NCBI RefSeq assembly: GCF_900129665.1
Contig: NZ_FQWL01000004.1
Coordinates: forward strand, 62,001 to 126,000
Direction of reading: 5' to 3'
Source of the DNA: Flagellimonas flava
GTDB lineage: Bacteria; Bacteroidota; Bacteroidia; Flavobacteriales; Flavobacteriaceae
Length of the DNA stretch: 64,000 nt
In this document: positions 60,672 through 64,000 of the stretch, piece after piece
How the letters are laid out: each line of letters opens with the position of its first letter
Position numbering within the stretch: the first letter of the stretch is position 1
Made by a program: the position numbers and the translations under genes
Notes under the pieces: generated by a model
Databases searched by the model: none
What the model was told of the DNA's origin: nothing
What the model saw: only the letters and a program-made list of their open reading frames with translations

Positions 60672-62762
60672 ATGCAGAGTTTTAGAACAGAAATAGAGAA
60701 TCCGGTTGTTGAGAAGGATATCATTGAATTGGAACGTAAGATTCGCGAGTTCAAAGGAGGTGAAGTTGATGAGGAAAAATTTCGAAGCCTTCGCTTGGCT
60801 AGAGGAGTATACGGACAACGCCAGCAAGGGGTCCAGATGGTTCGGATTAAGCTTCCCTACGGGAAGGTAACATCCAATCAACTGCTCCGCATTTGCGATG
60901 TTTCGGACGAATATTCCAGAGGAAGATTGCATATCACCACCCGCCAGGACATCCAGATTCATTATGTGGATTTGGAACGTACCCCAGAGTTGTGGGCCGA
61001 GTTGGAGAGAGATGATGTTACCCTTCGTGAGGCTTGTGGAAATACAGTAAGAAATGTCACTGCGAGCGAAACCGCAGGTATTGACGTAAACGAACCTTTT
61101 GATGTTTCCCCCTACGCCCATGCGGTTTTTCAATATTTTCTGAGAAACCCAATAGGACAGGAAATGGGAAGGAAATTCAAGGTTTCCTTTTCTGCCAGTG
61201 ATGCCGATACCGGATTGTCCTATATGCATGATCTGGGTTTTATCGCCAAAATTAAAAATGGAGAAAGAGGATTTAAGGTGATGTTGGCTGGCGGATTAGG
61301 TTCCCAACCCCGTCACGCCGATGAACTTTATAGTTTCTTGCCAACCAACAAGATTATTCCTTTGATGGAAGGTGTTATTCGTGTGTTTGACAGACATGGA
61401 GAGCGTAAGAGTAGGGCAAAGGCTAGAATGAAATTTCTGCTCAAGGATATTGGTTTGGATGGGTTTAGAGTACTTCTTGAAGAAGAGCAATTGGCCATTC
61501 CACATCAAAGCTATCCCATTGATTTTGAAACTTATCCACAACCAGTGGTTGCCGAAGTGGAGGTGCCAGAGGTGACCATTCAGAATCAAGAGGCCTTTAA
61601 TACTTGGAAGTCCACCAACCTTGTTCCACAAAAACAAAAAGGTTATGTGGCCATCGGAATAAAGGTACTTTTAGGGGATTTCTACACCGATAAAGCTCGA
61701 GATTTGGCTCGATTGGTTCAAAAATATGCCGCTGGAGAAATTCGATTGTCCCTTCGCCAAAATATTTTAATTCCTTACGTAAAGGAGGCCTTGATTCCTT
61801 TTTTCTATTCAGAATTGGAAAAACTGGGTTTTGTGGAGGCCGGATACAACAAAGCTTTGGATATCACCGCCTGCCCTGGCACCGACACATGTAACCTTGG
61901 GATTGCCAGTAGTACTGGAATTGCTGAGGAATTGGAACGGGTAATCAAGGCTGAGTATCCTCAGTATATCAGCAATCCTGATGTGGTCATCAAGATTAGT
62001 GGTTGTATGAATGCTTGTGGCCAGCACAATATGGCCCATATCGGTTTTCAAGGGATGTCCATACGGACCAAGGACAAATTGGTAGCTCCAGCACTTCAAG
62101 TGCTGTTGGGCGGGGGCAACTTCGGAAACGGAAAGGGAAGATTCGCGGATAAGGTGATCAAAATTCCAAGTAAAAGAGGGCCGCAAGCCTTGCGTTTGAT
62201 CTTAGATGATTTCAACACCAATGGAAACGGGTCTTCATTTGCGGACTACTATTGGGAAAAGGGAGAACATTACTTCTATGATTTCCTTAAACCTCTAGCC
62301 AATATTGAAAACCTTAACCCTTCAGATTTTATCGACTGGGGAACAGAGGAAAAGTATAAGAAAGAGATAGGAATAGGGGAATGCGCTGGCGTTATTGTGG
62401 ATCTCGTGGCAACACTATTTTTTGAGAGCCAGGAAAAAATTGAGAAAGCCGAGGAAGCCTTATCCGAAGGAAAATGGGCTGCTAGTATCTATTATTCATA
62501 CCAATCCATTGTGAATTCGGCTAAAGCGCTATTGACTTCGGAAAAAGTAAAAACCAATACACATAATGGTATCATCAGGGATTTTGACCGCCTTTATGTG
62601 GAATCTGGGAAAATTAATTTGGAAGGAAGTTTTGAAGATTTGGCGCTTCAGCTGAACAAAAACAGGCCTACTGAAGAATTCGCCCAGCAATTTTTGAACG
62701 ATGCTAAAACCGTTTTAGAGCAATTGGAGGCCTACAGAAAATTAGAATTGACCCATGTATAG
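60672..62762 (+). CDS. Sulfite/nitrite reductase haemoprotein fused to a HEPN domain
   Basis: A 696-residue protein. Residues 1-560 are a sulfite/nitrite reductase: RLARGVYGQRQQGVQMVRIK and GRLHITTRQDIQIHYVDLER bind siroheme and substrate, and TACPGTDTCNLG (CX5C) with ISGCMNACGQHN (CX3C) hold the 4Fe-4S and siroheme. Location with cys genes makes sulfite the probable substrate, reduced by six electrons to sulfide. Residues about 570-696 are an added HEPN-type helical domain (WAASIYYSYQSIVNSAKALL, TNTHNGIIRDFDRL). HEPN domains usually bind nucleotides or cut RNA; here the RxxxxH catalytic motif is not evident. The gene overlaps cobA by eight bases. Confidence 0.93.
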   Translation: MQSFRTEIENPVVEKDIIELERKIREFKGGEVDEEKFRSLRLARGVYGQRQQGVQMVRIKLPYGKVTSNQLLRICDVSDEYSRGRLHITTRQDIQIHYVDLERTPELWAELERDDVTLREACGNTVRNVTASETAGIDVNEPFDVSPYAHAVFQYFLRNPIGQEMGRKFKVSFSASDADTGLSYMHDLGFIAKIKNGERGFKVMLAGGLGSQPRHADELYSFLPTNKIIPLMEGVIRVFDRHGERKSRAKARMKFLLKDIGLDGFRVLLEEEQLAIPHQSYPIDFETYPQPVVAEVEVPEVTIQNQEAFNTWKSTNLVPQKQKGYVAIGIKVLLGDFYTDKARDLARLVQKYAAGEIRLSLRQNILIPYVKEALIPFFYSELEKLGFVEAGYNKALDITACPGTDTCNLGIASSTGIAEELERVIKAEYPQYISNPDVVIKISGCMNACGQHNMAHIGFQGMSIRTKDKLVAPALQVLLGGGNFGNGKGRFADKVIKIPSKRGPQALRLILDDFNTNGNGSSFADYYWEKGEHYFYDFLKPLANIENLNPSDFIDWGTEEKYKKEIGIGECAGVIVDLVATLFFESQEKIEKAEEALSEGKWAASIYYSYQSIVNSAKALLTSEKVKTNTHNGIIRDFDRLYVESGKINLEGSFEDLALQLNKNRPTEEFAQQFLNDAKTVLEQLEAYRKLELTHV

Positions 62763-63531
62763 AGGAAAACTAACTGTAGTAGGTGCGGGACCGGGAGATA
62801 TTGAATTGATTACCCTAAAAGGAATCAAAGCTTTGTCCGATGCGGATGTGGTTTTATATGACGCTTTGGTAGATACACAGTTGTTGGAATATGCCAGTGA
62901 TGCGGAGCAAATTTTTGTAGGGAAAAGAAAAGGATGCTATGCCTACCAACAAGAACAGATTAATGAACTGATTGTTCAGCGGGCAAGAACGAAAGGACAT
63001 GTGGTACGCTTAAAAGGTGGAGACCCTTTTGTTTTTGGTAGGGGAGCGGAAGAAATGGAGTATGCGGCCCAACATGGTTTGGAAGTGGCCGTGGTTCCGG
63101 GCATCTCATCTGCAGTTTCCGTACCGGCAGCACAGCATATTCCGGTGACCAAAAGAGGGGCTACCGAAAGTTTTTGGGTAATTACGGGCACTACAAAAGA
63201 GCATAAACTATCAAAGGATGTGGAGTTGGCGGCCAAGTCAAATGCCACGATTCTCATCTTGATGGGGATGTCCAAACTGGGGGAAATTATGGAACTGTTT
63301 AAACAGCAAGGAAAATCGGAACTCCCTGTGGCAATTATCCAAAACGGCACAACAGATAAAGAAAAAGTGGGAATTGGTACTGTTGCTTCCATTGAGTACA
63401 AGGCAAAGGAGCAGCAGTTATCCAATCCCGCGATTATCATTATTGGGGAGGTGGTTCATCATCGACGGCGACTTATGGAACTCCAAGAGCATTACGCGAA
63501 CAAGTTAGAATTAGTAGAAAACAATAATTAA
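62755..63531 (+). CDS. cobA: Uroporphyrinogen-III C-methyltransferase
   Basis: A 258-residue SUMT that transfers two methyl groups from SAM to uroporphyrinogen III to give precorrin-2, the first step to siroheme. VGAGPGDIELITLKG is the SAM-binding start, VVRLKGGDPFVFGRGAEEME a diagnostic block and VPGISSAVSVPAAQHIPVTK the substrate area. It lacks the CysG N-terminal oxidase/ferrochelatase domain, which must be a separate protein. It begins inside the sulfite reductase end, so the siroheme supply is coupled to its user. Confidence 0.96.
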   Translation: MYRGKLTVVGAGPGDIELITLKGIKALSDADVVLYDALVDTQLLEYASDAEQIFVGKRKGCYAYQQEQINELIVQRARTKGHVVRLKGGDPFVFGRGAEEMEYAAQHGLEVAVVPGISSAVSVPAAQHIPVTKRGATESFWVITGTTKEHKLSKDVELAAKSNATILILMGMSKLGEIMELFKQQGKSELPVAIIQNGTTDKEKVGIGTVASIEYKAKEQQLSNPAIIIIGEVVHHRRRLMELQEHYANKLELVENNN

Positions 63532-63583
63532 TATAGGTCGGTCAACAACCCAAAAATGGGAAATAGACCATTAAAATAGAGTT

Positions 63584-64000
63584 ATGATAAAGACAGATGT
63601 ACTGATAATTGGAGCTGGACCAACAGGATTGTTTACCGTGTTTGAAGCCGGTCTTTTAAAACTAAAGACCCATCTCATAGATGCCTTACCGCAGCCAGGA
63701 GGTCAATGTTCCGAGATCTATCCTAAAAAACCCATTTATGATATTCCGGCCTATCCAGAAATTTTGGCCGGGGATTTGGTAGACCGTTTAATGGAACAAA
63801 TCAAGCCTTTTGAGCCCGGATTTACCCTTGGTGAACGAGCTGAGACTTTAGAAAAACAAGAGGATGGATCGTTTATTGTAACTACCAATAAAGGAACCAA
63901 ACATCATGCACCTGTAGTGGTCATTGCCGGCGGACTGGGATCTTTTGAACCCAGAAAACCATTGATTGCCAATATTGGTGATTATGAGGATAAAGGAGTG
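63584..64000 (+). CDS. Thioredoxin-reductase-like ferredoxin-NADP reductase, N-terminal part
   Basis: The first 139 residues of a flavoprotein, cut at the right edge. VLIIGAGPTGLFTVFEAGLL is the FAD Rossmann motif, DALPQPGGQCSEIYPKK and IYDIPAYPEILAGDLVDRL are typical of the type 2 ferredoxin/flavodoxin-NADP reductase (TrxR-like FNR). The paired redox CxxC of thioredoxin reductase is not expected in that group; it is not seen in the part present. It follows cobA after 52 bases and would give electrons to the sulfite reductase, which lacks its own flavoprotein. That role is an inference. Confidence 0.88.
   Translation, partial: MIKTDVLIIGAGPTGLFTVFEAGLLKLKTHLIDALPQPGGQCSEIYPKKPIYDIPAYPEILAGDLVDRLMEQIKPFEPGFTLGERAETLEKQEDGSFIVTTNKGTKHHAPVVVIAGGLGSFEPRKPLIANIGDYEDKGV

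Noticed and set aside
62379..62762. HEPN domain as a toxin of a toxin-antitoxin pair
   Set aside because: It is fused in frame to a metabolic enzyme, has no nucleotidyltransferase partner and shows no clear RxxxxH motif.
1..64000. tRNA, rRNA, insertion sequences and prophage genes
   Set aside because: No cloverleaf T-loop patterns, rRNA segments, transposase or phage structural genes were recognised by eye; a covariance or HMM scan would be needed to exclude small ones.

Overview
The window looks like chromosome of a marine member of the Flavobacteriaceae (Bacteroidota), close to the Muricauda/Allomuricauda/Maribacter group. This rests on modest G+C, promoters of the Bacteroidota type (TAnnTTTG about 5-10 bases before the likely RNA start), several families that are mainly flavobacterial (DUF6089, DUF5686, DUF2061, paired OmpH/Skp genes after bamA), and the flavobacterial gene order CBS protein-nadK-DUF6089-uppS-bamA-skp-skp-murI. 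No rRNA, tRNA, CRISPR array, prophage or insertion sequence was recognised. Both ends cut through genes: pdxJ on the left and a ferredoxin-NADP reductase-like flavoprotein on the right.

Layout. 1-8395: an envelope-biogenesis operon (NAD kinase, undecaprenyl-PP synthase, BamA, two Skp-like chaperones, glutamate racemase). 8399-13374: dihydrofolate reductase, a 2TM protein, a class V PLP enzyme, and a minus-strand set egtB-egtD-DUF427 for ergothioneine-type thiol-histidine synthesis. 13412-18015: an OmpR-type two-component system and a lipoprotein made of six 110-residue tandem repeats. 18015-24273: mostly single-gene minus-strand functions (membrane methyltransferase, PhyH dioxygenase, HExxH protein, DinB, VOC, sterol desaturase, Crp/Fnr regulator). 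24476-27566: a patch of small unrecognised genes around an isochorismatase-fold hydrolase. 27597-34576: sulfatase, thymidylate synthase, an intergenic island with palindromic repeat elements, nucleoside transporter, bifunctional nuclease and etfAB. 34752-43527: pyruvate dehydrogenase E1 beta, DUF5686 protein, soluble and membrane pyrophosphatases, TonB and an esterase lipoprotein.

46144-64000 is the most connected part, a sulfur and methionine region. metK has a leader that fits a SAM-II-type pseudoknot riboswitch. 4.5 kb further on, a clear SAM-I (S-box) riboswitch with a terminator precedes metY, then one 1128-residue polypeptide joining homoserine O-acetyltransferase, aspartate kinase and homoserine dehydrogenase, then a second transsulfuration enzyme. 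An Rrf2 regulator with four clustered cysteines follows, and then the sulfate-assimilation genes DUF2061-cysH-cysD-cysN and sulfite reductase-cobA-flavoprotein. Both parts of this second cluster carry the same inverted repeat (TCCTAT-N7-ATAGGA) in front of them, which is a candidate operator for the Rrf2 protein. The sulfite reductase carries a C-terminal HEPN domain.

Taken together the right third encodes sulfate to sulfide (CysD, CysN, CysH, siroheme sulfite reductase, CobA for siroheme), aspartate to O-acetylhomoserine on a single protein chain, sulfide capture into homocysteine (MetY/MetZ) and SAM synthesis (MetK), apparently under three separate control layers: two different SAM riboswitch classes and one repressor.
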